A stretch of 64,000 nucleotides of DNA from Raineya sp. (GTDB lineage Bacteria; Bacteroidota; Bacteroidia; Cytophagales; Thermonemataceae), in NCBI GenBank assembly GCA_025454915.1, contig JALONN010000006.1:1-64000 (forward strand), given 5' to 3'. Shown piece after piece: positions 54,145-63,648 of this stretch (position 1 is its first letter; each line of letters opens with the position of its first letter). The notes below the pieces were generated by a model. The model was not told the origin of the DNA. It saw nothing but the letters and a program-made list of their open reading frames with translations, and searched no databases. A program made the position numbers and the translations under genes.

Positions 54145-54963
54145 ATGTTTACAGAACTTATCATAGAAACGCCAGAAGAAAACTTTGAACTCCTTATTGC
54201 AGAATTAGCAGACCTAGGCTTTGAGTCATTTGTAGAGAATGAGAACATATTACAAGCTTATATTGCTTCTGATATATTTGATAATCAAGCTGTAAAAGAA
54301 CTACAAAACCAATACGAATTTACATATACACACCAAAATTTACAAAAAGTAAATTGGAATGAAGAGTGGGAAAAGAATTACCAGCCCGTTGAAATTGGGA
54401 ATGATGTAAGAATCAGAGCTGTATTTCATGACCCTGACCCCAATTTCACATATGAGATTCTGATAACGCCTAAAATGTCTTTTGGAACTGGACACCATGA
54501 AACTACCTCTCTGATGGTAGAGCATCAGTTAGGCATTTCTCATCAAAATAAAAGAGTTTTAGATGCAGGTTGTGGAACAGGTGTACTAGCTATTATGGCA
54601 CATTTCTTGGGGGCTACCAATATAGAAGCTTTTGATAATGATGATTGGGCTGTAGAAAATACCAAAGAAAACATTGACCTAAACCATTGTAACCATATAA
54701 ATGCCTATTTAGGAACAATTGAAACTGTTGATACAAGTAAAAGATTTGATATTCTTTTAGCCAATATCAATAGAAATGTACTGCTCAACGATATACCCTC
54801 TTATGCTCATCTGTTGGTAAAAGATGGTTATTTGCTTTTGAGTGGATTTTATGAGTCAGATATTGATGATATCCTTGCTGTTGCACAATCAAGTGGCTTA
54901 GAATTGATGAGTAAGAAATCTAAAAACAATTGGGTTTCGTTAGTTTGTAAAAAATTAAATTAG
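54145..54963 (+). CDS. prmA: Ribosomal protein L11 methyltransferase
   Basis: 272 residues from the ATG at 54145; the frame open from the TTG at 54115 has an unlikely N-terminus. An N-terminal substrate-binding domain (about 1-100) is followed by a class-I SAM-dependent methylase domain: KMSFGTGHHETT, motif I VLDAGCGTGVLAIMA, and the catalytic LLANINRNVLLNDIP. It trimethylates L11. The gene for the very large exported protein starts 20 bp downstream and may be co-transcribed. Confidence 0.95.
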   Translation: MFTELIIETPEENFELLIAELADLGFESFVENENILQAYIASDIFDNQAVKELQNQYEFTYTHQNLQKVNWNEEWEKNYQPVEIGNDVRIRAVFHDPDPNFTYEILITPKMSFGTGHHETTSLMVEHQLGISHQNKRVLDAGCGTGVLAIMAHFLGATNIEAFDNDDWAVENTKENIDLNHCNHINAYLGTIETVDTSKRFDILLANINRNVLLNDIPSYAHLLVKDGYLLLSGFYESDIDDILAVAQSSGLELMSKKSKNNWVSLVCKKLN

Positions 54964-54983
54964 AGTCTTGAATCTTGTGAGTT

Positions 54984-57900
54984 ATGAAAAAATTTAGCTT
55001 TTTAGTTGTTTTGTGTTTTTGCTTTATACAGGGCTTTTCTCAACGTTTTTCCACCAATCCTGATGAGTTTATTGGACAGATTGATAAAATTTTGAGAGAG
55101 TCTAATCAAATTAAATTTGCAGAGCAGATTAGGTCTGCTTGGACTAGAGGCGTATTTACTACAGAGCAACAAAACAAAATTATTGCTTTAAGTCAGAAAA
55201 TTGTTAATAAACGAGGCAGAGTAGATACTGAAATCAAAAACTTATTAGAAGCTTTTTCAGGAGGTTTAGAAAGTCAAAACATTACAAATAGTCAGTTAGA
55301 TAATCTGTTGATGATTAGTGATCGATTCATCAATACAGCTAATTTATCTAAAATTAGTGTTTTCTCCAGTAGAATTAATAGCTTATTACTATACAAAGCA
55401 TTATATAGCTCTAATTTCAACAAGATTTATGCAGATGGTAGTTTTGAATTTGTCTATGCAGACTCTTCAGCCAGAAGTCAAAACAGTTGGTTTAAGGATT
55501 GGAAAGAAGTCAGCAGAGAACCTGATTCTTTAGGGAATATTCAACCCTATTCTCACCCTTCTGTTGCAGGTATGGTGGTACTCTTCCCTAAAACTAACTT
55601 ATATTTTTCATCTCCACATGATTCTGTAAGTATTACCAATACCAAAGTAGCTTTTATTTTGGATTTGGATATCTTTGTTGCAGAAAAAGGTCGTTTTTCA
55701 TGGGAAAACTTATATAACAAAGGTGTTACTGACTCCGTAGCTTTAGGAAGTATCCAACGAAAAAATATTTATGTTGAATTTGACAAATTTAGTCATAGAG
55801 TAGCTGAACAAAGGCTAAAAATTGAACATGCAACGATTTATTATCCTGAAAAATTAAAAAATCCAGAAAAAGGCAGTTTTGAGTTTTTAAGTGAAAAACG
55901 AAAAAACATGAATGACCTTCGTTTTCCTGTTTTCAAGTCTTATGATGAGTATGCTGATATACAAAATATTGGACAAAATTTATCTTATAAGGGTGGTATG
56001 AAAATGATAGGTTTTAAATTATATGGTTATTCTCCAAGTAAACGCCCAAATTGCAGATTATTGGTTACCAAAGATGGGGAAGTGAAGTTTCATGCAAATT
56101 CAAAAGAAATTTATTTAGGTGATGATCAGATATTATCCAAAAATACTGCTTTTGGGTATTATCTCAGTGGTACTGATTCTCTTACACATTCTGATATTGT
56201 ATTAAGTTACAACAAAATAAAACTTCCTAATGATAGTACACCTATCAACGCTTTCAAACTTTATAAAGAAAAAATAAACGATGATATACCCTTTATAGAT
56301 GAGTACCATAAAATGTATATCATTGCAGATATGGCTATTTATCAGCCTGAAAAAAATATTGTTGAGTTCTATATAGTAGGAGCTAATGGTAAAATTCCTG
56401 CAATTTTTGAATCATTTAGTTACTTTGACGAAGACCGTTATGAAGAAGTTCATGGCTCCTATAATTTTCACCCTCTTAAATTAGTTCAGTATTATGCAGG
56501 AAAATACGGTTCTACGAATCCACAAGGTGTAAGAGAATTTAATATTGCTGCAATTTTTGATGATTTGGCACAAAATAGCAATAACAAAAAGAAACAACAA
56601 TCCAAAATAGACCCCAATGCTGTAAAAATGGCTATGCGAAAGCTTTCAAGAGAAGGTTATTTAGCTTATGATGAGTATTCTGGTAATATTATTGTGCTTA
56701 ACCGTACCACACAAAGTGCCAACTCTTATCAATATAAAAGAGCTATGGAGTTTGCGGAAAAAAACCCTAAAAAGAAACTTCCTATTGAGTTTGCTTCTTA
56801 TGCAGATAAAGATTTTGATGATATGATTATAGAGTCTCTTTCTCCAAGAGATGCTCGTAAAGACAGTGTTAAAGTAGATACCATTTATTTCAAATTTACC
56901 CAAGGCAGAATTTTATATCCCAAGCTTGAAGGCAAAGATATTTATATCACGAAAAGGATTTTTAAGCCTAAAGCTGATTCTATAGCAAGAGATACATTAT
57001 TTAGAGATACTACGATTACATTAACTGATACTTTTAAAATTGGAAGATTTACAGAAGTAAAAAAAGTAATTTTAGGTCAAGAATTAGAAGTAAATCGTTT
57101 AAATCCTAATGACTTTGTTTTACTTGAATTAGATGGATTTTTCTTACAAGGTGAACGTAAAAAAGGACCTTATATGCCCAATGCTACCATTGATGCCAAT
57201 GGAGGAGGTATTGTAATTAGAGGTATTGAAAGATTTGCAGTAAGTAAAAAACTCAATCTCAATTTCATACCCAAGAATAAAGAAATTCGGATATTTGGAG
57301 ACCGAGTGATTATGATGGAAGAGGGCGAAGTGACAGTGGGCAATTTTAGATTTATTGGTAAAAATTTTGTTTTACCTTATGATGAGTTTAAACTTACAAT
57401 GGGTGAAATAGATACTGTACTATTTGCAGTACAAGACCCCAAAAACCCACAACTCAAGTACGATTTGGGTGGTGAAATCAAGATGAATGCAGGTGATTTG
57501 TATATTAATCATCCAAATAATAAATCGGGATTAAAGAAAGGACAAATCCCAGGTGGTAAAAAAGGAGAAACGTATGAGTCTTTTCCTAAACTAAAAGTTG
57601 AAACGGGTGGACGCATTTATTTTGATGCATTCTATAGGGAAAAATTTGCCTATCATAAGAAGCAAGTCTATTTTGAGATACCCAATGTAGAACTTGATAG
57701 TTTAACCAGCAAGATGCCTAAATTTAGTGGAGTTTTCCATTCTAATATTTTCCCTCCTATTAAAGAGGAACTTGTACCTGTTTATGACCCTAAATACAAT
57801 GGTATCGAATCCAAGTATGCTTTGGGTTTTGTACATCGACCTAAAAAACCTTTAAAACTTTACAGTAAACATGGTGAAATAAAAGCAGACTCTATCGTTA

Positions 57901-60830
57901 TGTACAAAACAGGGCTTGTAGCTTCAGGTAAAAACCTTGAAATTAAGAACCATACCTACAGCGTAAAAGCAAGTCATTTTGTTCTTACTCCAGACTCTGT
58001 ACATACTGAAAATGCTCTCTTAGAAGTAAAACAAGCCTTTTCAGGTAAAACTTTATACCCAAAAGTGAGTGGTGAAAATTTAAAACTTTCTTGGTTTACA
58101 AGTAAAGATTCTGTACAAATTGATAGTATTACATTTAAAAACAGAGATAAGCTATTTAAGCTCTTTGATGATAAAAATCCTGCAAGTTTAAAAGGAACAT
58201 TGGCTATTACTCCAGAATCCTTATGGGGAATTGGAGAGTTTAATAGAAAAGACTTTTTCTTATTTGCTCCCAAAGGAGTCAAAATTTCTCCTGAAAGAAT
58301 CCTAACCCCTGATATAATAGACAATATTGTAGAGTTTAAAGTAAATTCTACAGATAAAGACCCTTTTGCAACAGGAGAAGTAGAAACTACAAAACCTCTG
58401 ATTGATGCAAATGCTGTTTTCGTAGATTTTGATTTGAAGAAGTCTATTTGCAAAATATCTTATAATAAAAATATAGCTCAACAAAATCCTAATTACGATT
58501 TTATTAGTTTCCCTTATGCTCAGTTTAAAACATCTGTAAAAGAAGCTATCTGGGATATAGCCAAAAAACAAGTAACCATGCACAGTGATAGTGCTTCCAT
58601 GTTTGCTTCCAGCAAATTTGCTGAAGAAGAAAATGCCCCTCAAAAAGATATTGTATTTAAAGCTAAAGGAGGAAAATATGACTTAAAAGATATTAACAAC
58701 CCTATCTTAGAATTGGTTGGCGTTGATTATATCCCTTCTGCTGATGCTCGTATTATCCCAAACAAAGGAAAAGTTACTATCTTAAAAGGTGCAGATATTC
58801 AAGAGCTAAAAGATGCAACTATTGTTGTAGATACTATCAATTTCTATCATACACTTGTACATGGAAATATCAAAATCAATCATAGAGAAGATTTTGAAGG
58901 AGATGCTACTTACAGATATGTAAATATTATTAAGGATACTACTAAAATTAAATTTGACAAATTTGAACTTGTTGGAAGAGACAGTCTTTCAGAGGCTGGT
59001 GTTGTCAAGAAAAAGCGTAGAAAAAAAGATTTAGATACATTAAATTTACCTACCCGTTATACACAGTCTCAAGGTGAGGTTTTGGAAACTGACAATTTTT
59101 TTATCACATCTCGTATACAATTTAAAGGAAAAGCTGAAATGCTGGCTTATAAAAAGGACTTAATTTTAGATGGTTCTATTCGTTTATCCTTAAAAAGTAG
59201 AAAAGACTTTGATTCTTGGATTCCATACCAAAGAGATGCAGGAGATGTTTATATTGAATTAGATGAAAAAACCAATGTAGAGGACAAAATACTGACTTCT
59301 GGATTACATTATGCAAGCGAATCTGGAAAACTCTATACAACTTTCTTATCCAGTAAAAAAGAAGATTTAGATGGAGATTTATTTCTTACTAAAGGAGTGC
59401 TATCATATGTGCCAGAACTAAATGAATTTAAAATCACGGATAAAGCTCGTTTAGAAAAAGACAGTTATCAGGGTAGTTTATTTATTTTTGATGATTCGAA
59501 AGCAACCATTGAAATGCAAGGTAAATTTAATATGGTTGATGAAGCCTTGCAAAAAAATGTTTTTTCTTCTGGAAATGTTAAAATAAATCTCAAAAAAGAT
59601 GATTATCAGTTTAATCAGTTTTTTGTAATGGATTTTTCCAAATTTAAGTCTGCTTTTGCTGTAATGGGCGATATGCTGAATTTGAATAAAATGGATGGTG
59701 GAGAAGCAGCTTATAGCACAGAAGATGCATCACTGATGAACAAGCTTGCTGAAATTATAGGTGATAGCAAAGCCAAGAAATATGAAGCTACTGCAAGAAC
59801 CAAATTTACACCTTTATTTAATGCTGATAAAAAGGCTTTGACAAAAGGCATGGTGCTTTCCAATGTAAATATGCATTGGTCTGATACTACTAACAGTTTT
59901 TATAGTGTTGGAAAAATAGGTATTGCAAACATTTTAGACAAAGATTTAAATAATTTCTATGAAGGCTATTTAGAAATTCAGAAAATGACTGATGGAGATA
60001 TTTTAACATTGTATATTGAGGGAGCAAATGATATGTGGTTTTATCTTTCTTTCCATCAAGGCACACTATATGGAGAGTCTTCTGTAGATAAATTCAACAC
60101 TATTTTTAACAAAGGGAAAAAAGCTAAAAAAGTTGGAGAACTCAGTATGGAAATAGCAGAAGAAGGAGCTGCTCAATCCTTTAAAGCTAAGTTTAAACAT
60201 TATTATATTGATAAAAAATTAGGGGCTGTTCCTGAGATTCCTAAAAAAGAAAAAGAGGAGAAAGAAGAAGAAGAACCAAAAGAAGAGAAAAAATCGAAAA
60301 AGAAGAAAAAGAAAAAGGGTGAGGAAGAAGAGGAAGAAAATGTAGAACCTAAAGAAGAAGAACCAAAACAAGAAGAAAAACCCAAAGAAGAAAAGAAATC
60401 CAAGAAGAAAAAGAAAAAGGGTGAGGAAGAAGAGGAAGAAAATGTAGAACCTAAAGAAGAAGAACCCAAACAAGAAGAAAAGCCCAAAGAAGAAAAAAAA
60501 TCTCAGAAGAAAAAGAAAAAGGGTGAAGATGAGGAAGAAGAAAATGTAGAGCCTAAAGAAGAAGAAAAACCCAAAGAAGAAAAGAAAAAACAAGATTCGA
60601 AACCTAAGGAAGAAAAAAGTAAAGAGGAAAAGCCCAAAGAAGAGAAAGAAAAACCTAAAGAAGAAAAACCTAAAGAAGAAAAGAAAAAAGAGGACAAAAA
60701 GCCTAAAGAAGAAAAAGAAAAGAAACCAGCAAAGGAGAAAAAAGAGAAGAAAGGAAAGAAAAAAGGTGAAGATGAGGAAGAAGAAGAACCTAAAAAGGAT
60801 GATAAACAGGAAGATAAAGATGGTTTCTAA
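54984..60830 (+). CDS. Giant exported protein with Lys/Glu-rich repeat tail
   Basis: 1948 residues. A signal peptide (about 1-19, FSFLVVLCFCFIQGFSQ) is followed by a helical region (about 20-140) and about 1600 residues of beta-rich sequence with many short segments of the type FVLTPDSVHTENALLEVK and IVVDTINFYHTLVHGNIKIN, which suggests a long elongated beta structure. The last 200 residues (from about 1750) are almost only Lys, Glu and Pro, with a 34-residue repeat. No family recognised. There is no type IX sorting domain and no membrane span apart from the signal. It is probably periplasmic or surface-bound. Confidence 0.85.
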   Translation: MKKFSFLVVLCFCFIQGFSQRFSTNPDEFIGQIDKILRESNQIKFAEQIRSAWTRGVFTTEQQNKIIALSQKIVNKRGRVDTEIKNLLEAFSGGLESQNITNSQLDNLLMISDRFINTANLSKISVFSSRINSLLLYKALYSSNFNKIYADGSFEFVYADSSARSQNSWFKDWKEVSREPDSLGNIQPYSHPSVAGMVVLFPKTNLYFSSPHDSVSITNTKVAFILDLDIFVAEKGRFSWENLYNKGVTDSVALGSIQRKNIYVEFDKFSHRVAEQRLKIEHATIYYPEKLKNPEKGSFEFLSEKRKNMNDLRFPVFKSYDEYADIQNIGQNLSYKGGMKMIGFKLYGYSPSKRPNCRLLVTKDGEVKFHANSKEIYLGDDQILSKNTAFGYYLSGTDSLTHSDIVLSYNKIKLPNDSTPINAFKLYKEKINDDIPFIDEYHKMYIIADMAIYQPEKNIVEFYIVGANGKIPAIFESFSYFDEDRYEEVHGSYNFHPLKLVQYYAGKYGSTNPQGVREFNIAAIFDDLAQNSNNKKKQQSKIDPNAVKMAMRKLSREGYLAYDEYSGNIIVLNRTTQSANSYQYKRAMEFAEKNPKKKLPIEFASYADKDFDDMIIESLSPRDARKDSVKVDTIYFKFTQGRILYPKLEGKDIYITKRIFKPKADSIARDTLFRDTTITLTDTFKIGRFTEVKKVILGQELEVNRLNPNDFVLLELDGFFLQGERKKGPYMPNATIDANGGGIVIRGIERFAVSKKLNLNFIPKNKEIRIFGDRVIMMEEGEVTVGNFRFIGKNFVLPYDEFKLTMGEIDTVLFAVQDPKNPQLKYDLGGEIKMNAGDLYINHPNNKSGLKKGQIPGGKKGETYESFPKLKVETGGRIYFDAFYREKFAYHKKQVYFEIPNVELDSLTSKMPKFSGVFHSNIFPPIKEELVPVYDPKYNGIESKYALGFVHRPKKPLKLYSKHGEIKADSIVMYKTGLVASGKNLEIKNHTYSVKASHFVLTPDSVHTENALLEVKQAFSGKTLYPKVSGENLKLSWFTSKDSVQIDSITFKNRDKLFKLFDDKNPASLKGTLAITPESLWGIGEFNRKDFFLFAPKGVKISPERILTPDIIDNIVEFKVNSTDKDPFATGEVETTKPLIDANAVFVDFDLKKSICKISYNKNIAQQNPNYDFISFPYAQFKTSVKEAIWDIAKKQVTMHSDSASMFASSKFAEEENAPQKDIVFKAKGGKYDLKDINNPILELVGVDYIPSADARIIPNKGKVTILKGADIQELKDATIVVDTINFYHTLVHGNIKINHREDFEGDATYRYVNIIKDTTKIKFDKFELVGRDSLSEAGVVKKKRRKKDLDTLNLPTRYTQSQGEVLETDNFFITSRIQFKGKAEMLAYKKDLILDGSIRLSLKSRKDFDSWIPYQRDAGDVYIELDEKTNVEDKILTSGLHYASESGKLYTTFLSSKKEDLDGDLFLTKGVLSYVPELNEFKITDKARLEKDSYQGSLFIFDDSKATIEMQGKFNMVDEALQKNVFSSGNVKINLKKDDYQFNQFFVMDFSKFKSAFAVMGDMLNLNKMDGGEAAYSTEDASLMNKLAEIIGDSKAKKYEATARTKFTPLFNADKKALTKGMVLSNVNMHWSDTTNSFYSVGKIGIANILDKDLNNFYEGYLEIQKMTDGDILTLYIEGANDMWFYLSFHQGTLYGESSVDKFNTIFNKGKKAKKVGELSMEIAEEGAAQSFKAKFKHYYIDKKLGAVPEIPKKEKEEKEEEEPKEEKKSKKKKKKKGEEEEEENVEPKEEEPKQEEKPKEEKKSKKKKKKGEEEEEENVEPKEEEPKQEEKPKEEKKSQKKKKKGEDEEEENVEPKEEEKPKEEKKKQDSKPKEEKSKEEKPKEEKEKPKEEKPKEEKKKEDKKPKEEKEKKPAKEKKEKKGKKKGEDEEEEEPKKDDKQEDKDGF
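60268..60580 (+). repeat. 102-bp tandem repeat in the Lys/Glu tail
   Basis: The block starting GGGTGAGGAAGAAG recurs at 60317, 60419 and 60521, an exact period of 102 bp or 34 codons. Each unit encodes an acidic patch, a Pro-Lys-Glu segment and a run of six or seven Lys. The third unit has diverged. Confidence 0.88.
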
Positions 60831-60864
60831 AACAAAAGAGGAGCAAATGCTCCTCTTTTGTTTT
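60829..60864. terminator. Bidirectional terminator after the giant gene
   Basis: 16-bp perfect stem AAAACAAAAGAGGAGC with its complement around loop AAAT. It includes the stop region of the giant gene and touches the stop of the convergent SDR gene. Confidence 0.93.
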
Positions 60865-61669
60865 AGGCTACTTTTTTCCTTAAAGAGTTACCTATCATCT
60901 TTACCTGAATAGACTTTGGAATAATATATCGCATCCACGAATAGAGTCTCACCAAAAATTTAGGTACATACATTTTTCGTTTATCAAACATAGCTTTGAT
61001 TGCAAAATGGGCTACATATTCTGGCGTAGAGCTTAGAATTTGTGCTGAACGTCCTATTTTAGCTGTATCTGCTATAATTTTTTCATTAGTCAATATGCCT
61101 CCAGGACACAATGCTGTGATACTTACACCTGTTCCTCTTAGTTCCTCACCCAAAGCTCTTGAAAAAGAATACACATATTGTTTAGAAGCTGAATATACAG
61201 TTTTATATGGCATTGTAAATAATCCTGCCATACTGGAAATATTTAATATATAAGATGGGGCATTATGTTTGAGTATAGGTAAGAACAGGTGGGTCAGTTT
61301 TGTAAGAGCTAATACATTTAATTTTAAAAGATTATCAAAAAAACTGACATCAAAACTATCAAATCTGCCTGTATAACCCATTCCAGCATTATTAATAAGA
61401 TATCTTATAGGCAAATCATTGACTTGTATAAATTCTAAGATTTGAGATGGGGCATTGTCTTGTGTGAGGTCTATTCCTAATACTTTTACATCTATTGCAT
61501 ATTTTTTTTGAATCTGATGAGCTGTTTCATAAAGATCTGGACTGTCCAAAGCAACCAATACAAGATTTATTTGTTTTTGAGCCAGTTCTTCTGCCATAGC
61601 CTTCCCTAAACCTTGACTACCACCTGTTATAAGAGCGTAAGAATTCATAGTAAAAAATAATATTCTCAA
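60863..61669 (-). CDS. Short-chain dehydrogenase/reductase
   Basis: 268 residues, classical SDR. Cofactor motif ALITGGSQGLGKAMAEELA (TGxxxGxG), NNAGMGYTG, catalytic Ser in ILNISSMAG, catalytic Tyr and Lys in VYSASKQYVYSFS, and the CPGG turn. It belongs to the DltE/YqjQ-like NADP-dependent group and probably reduces a keto group on a lipid-like or small substrate. The C-terminal helix region (FLVRLYSWMRYIIPKSIQVK) is amphipathic and may touch the membrane. It appears monocistronic. Confidence 0.92.
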   Translation of the reverse strand: MRILFFTMNSYALITGGSQGLGKAMAEELAQKQINLVLVALDSPDLYETAHQIQKKYAIDVKVLGIDLTQDNAPSQILEFIQVNDLPIRYLINNAGMGYTGRFDSFDVSFFDNLLKLNVLALTKLTHLFLPILKHNAPSYILNISSMAGLFTMPYKTVYSASKQYVYSFSRALGEELRGTGVSITALCPGGILTNEKIIADTAKIGRSAQILSSTPEYVAHFAIKAMFDKRKMYVPKFLVRLYSWMRYIIPKSIQVKMIGNSLRKKVA

Positions 61670-61726
61670 ATTCTCGCAAAAATACTTTTTTTCACCAAGA
61701 AGTAATAATTTTTGAGTGAAAATATT

Positions 61727-63619
61727 CTATTCTTTTGTATGTATGGGAAGGATTAGTTCGATTGCTGTAAACTGATCTGGTTCACTTTCAAGTAATATTT
61801 CTCCTCGCATTTTATCAACAGCTTTTTGTACTACATGCAACCCTAATCCATTACCCTTAGACCCTTCGTCTCCTCTAAAAAACATTTCAAAAATTCTGTC
61901 TTTATAATGTGGCTTGATACCAATACCTGCATCTGTTATTCTGATATGTACAATTCCTTTTCTTTCAATAAATACATCTACATTTATCTGAATCAACTTT
62001 TTACTTGAAAAAATAATGGAATTTTCAATAATATTTTCTAATGTAATTTCTATGATAGCTTTATCTCCTTCTATTTCTTCATTACCCTGATAAGTAAAAT
62101 GAATATCATTCATTTTAACATGTAGTCTTTCTGCAAGATATCTAATAATTTTTTCACATAAGTTGGGCAATGAAAAATTGGTATAGACAACATCTTGATG
62201 AGCAATTTGATACAATCCTGATAATTTTCTCAAAAGAGAATCCATTTGCTCCAAAGTAAAATGAATTTTATCAAAAATATCCTTAAGGGAATCTTTTGGA
62301 GATTCCATTTTTCCCAAGTTACTTAAACCCATCATTGTGGACAAAGGGCTTCGAAAATCATGAGCAAATCTATAGACATAGGTATCCAGCTCATTATTTA
62401 CATTTTGCAACTTTAGATTAGACTCAAAAAGTTTTTTAGTCCTTTCTTCTACAATTTTTTCTAGATTATCATTTAGAGCTAATAATTCTGCATTTTGTTG
62501 TTCTATAATCCCTTTCTGATTACTAATTTCTTCATTTTTTTGTAATAATACTTTGTAAAACTGCTGTTTTCGTTTTGATCTCCAGAGAATGAATCCAATC
62601 ACTCCTATCAGAGCTAGTGTAATAATTCCATAAATTACATTACGAAGTTGATTGTTTTGTCGAAGAATTGAGATTTGGGATTCTTTTTGTTCTATATCCT
62701 TTTTTCTATTGATTTCAGCAATAATGGATGCCTTATCTTGCTTTGATATCGAATCAAGAATAATTCTATGCTCTTGAAGATACCGATATGCACTCTGATA
62801 ATCTTCCATTCCTTCATAAATTTCAGATAAGGTAATGGTTGCCTCTTTTATTCTTCTTTTCTGATAAAAGGTTTTAGCTAATTTTAAGCTTTGTAAAGAA
62901 TTTTCTAAAGCTTCTTTATATTGTTTTTTGCCCAAGTAAGCTATCCCTATGTTATTAAAAGTGGCAATATTTCTTTCATTTTCTTTATATTTTTCTCTGA
63001 TAGCCTTTGCCTTAAACAGATATTTTAATGCCTCATCATGTTGAGATAGGTGATTATTAATCAAGCCTATATTGTTATAAGTAACACCCAGTTCTTTTTC
63101 TAAATTCAGTTTTTCTTGTACTTTTCTACATTCTTCAAAAAAATAAAGTGCTTGTTTGTAATCTTGCTTTTCCCAAGAAATAATACCTATACCATTTAAA
63201 CAATAAGTTTGAGCTTTTATGATGTTATGTTTCTTACCTATTTCAAGTCCCTTCTGATACATTTCAATAGCTTGATCATAAAGCCCCTGTTCATTATTAA
63301 TAAAGCCTAAATTCATGTAGCTTTCTGCCATTCCTTTCCAATAACTTAGTTTTTCAGCTTTTTCAAGAGCTTCTAATGCTTTTATAAATGACTGATACTC
63401 ATCTATTACCCTATATTGTCTGCTAATAAGATTCAATAGAACCACTTGAGTTGTGTCTTCTTCTGTTTTTTCCAAAAGGCTCTCTAAACTATCAATGTGT
63501 TTTTTTACAATTACAGGGTATTCCAGTCCAACACCTGCTTCTTGTGCAAAAGCATTGGAAAAAAGTAGCATTACAAAAAGTGATATGGGGATTATCCGAA
63601 GCAATATTTTTGTGATCAA
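61727..63619 (-). CDS. TPR-containing sensor histidine kinase
   Basis: 630 residues. Signal peptide (about 1-25), five to six tetratricopeptide repeats (about 75-290, e.g. YDQAIEMYQKGLEIGKKHN), one membrane span (NVIYGIITLALIGVIGFILW), a coiled coil, and a kinase core with the phospho-acceptor in YRFAHDFRSPLSTMMGL. The ATPase domain has an N box (ENIIENSIIF), ITDAGIGIKPHYKDRIFEMF and GNGLGLHVVQKAV. The H-box H-D-F-R-S-P resembles that of the 7TMR-DISM kinase rather than the usual HELRTP. No response regulator is adjacent. It follows aroB on the same strand after a 29-bp gap. Confidence 0.93.
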   Translation of the reverse strand: MITKILLRIIPISLFVMLLFSNAFAQEAGVGLEYPVIVKKHIDSLESLLEKTEEDTTQVVLLNLISRQYRVIDEYQSFIKALEALEKAEKLSYWKGMAESYMNLGFINNEQGLYDQAIEMYQKGLEIGKKHNIIKAQTYCLNGIGIISWEKQDYKQALYFFEECRKVQEKLNLEKELGVTYNNIGLINNHLSQHDEALKYLFKAKAIREKYKENERNIATFNNIGIAYLGKKQYKEALENSLQSLKLAKTFYQKRRIKEATITLSEIYEGMEDYQSAYRYLQEHRIILDSISKQDKASIIAEINRKKDIEQKESQISILRQNNQLRNVIYGIITLALIGVIGFILWRSKRKQQFYKVLLQKNEEISNQKGIIEQQNAELLALNDNLEKIVEERTKKLFESNLKLQNVNNELDTYVYRFAHDFRSPLSTMMGLSNLGKMESPKDSLKDIFDKIHFTLEQMDSLLRKLSGLYQIAHQDVVYTNFSLPNLCEKIIRYLAERLHVKMNDIHFTYQGNEEIEGDKAIIEITLENIIENSIIFSSKKLIQINVDVFIERKGIVHIRITDAGIGIKPHYKDRIFEMFFRGDEGSKGNGLGLHVVQKAVDKMRGEILLESEPDQFTAIELILPIHTKE

Positions 63620-63648
63620 GTCTTTTTAAGCAATATAGAAAAAAAGTA

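Noticed and set aside
60203..60697. Minus-strand frames rich in Phe, Ser and Leu opposite the Lys/Glu tail
   Set aside because: They mirror the repetitive AAG/GAA codons of the giant gene. Long open antisense frames are expected from such sequence.
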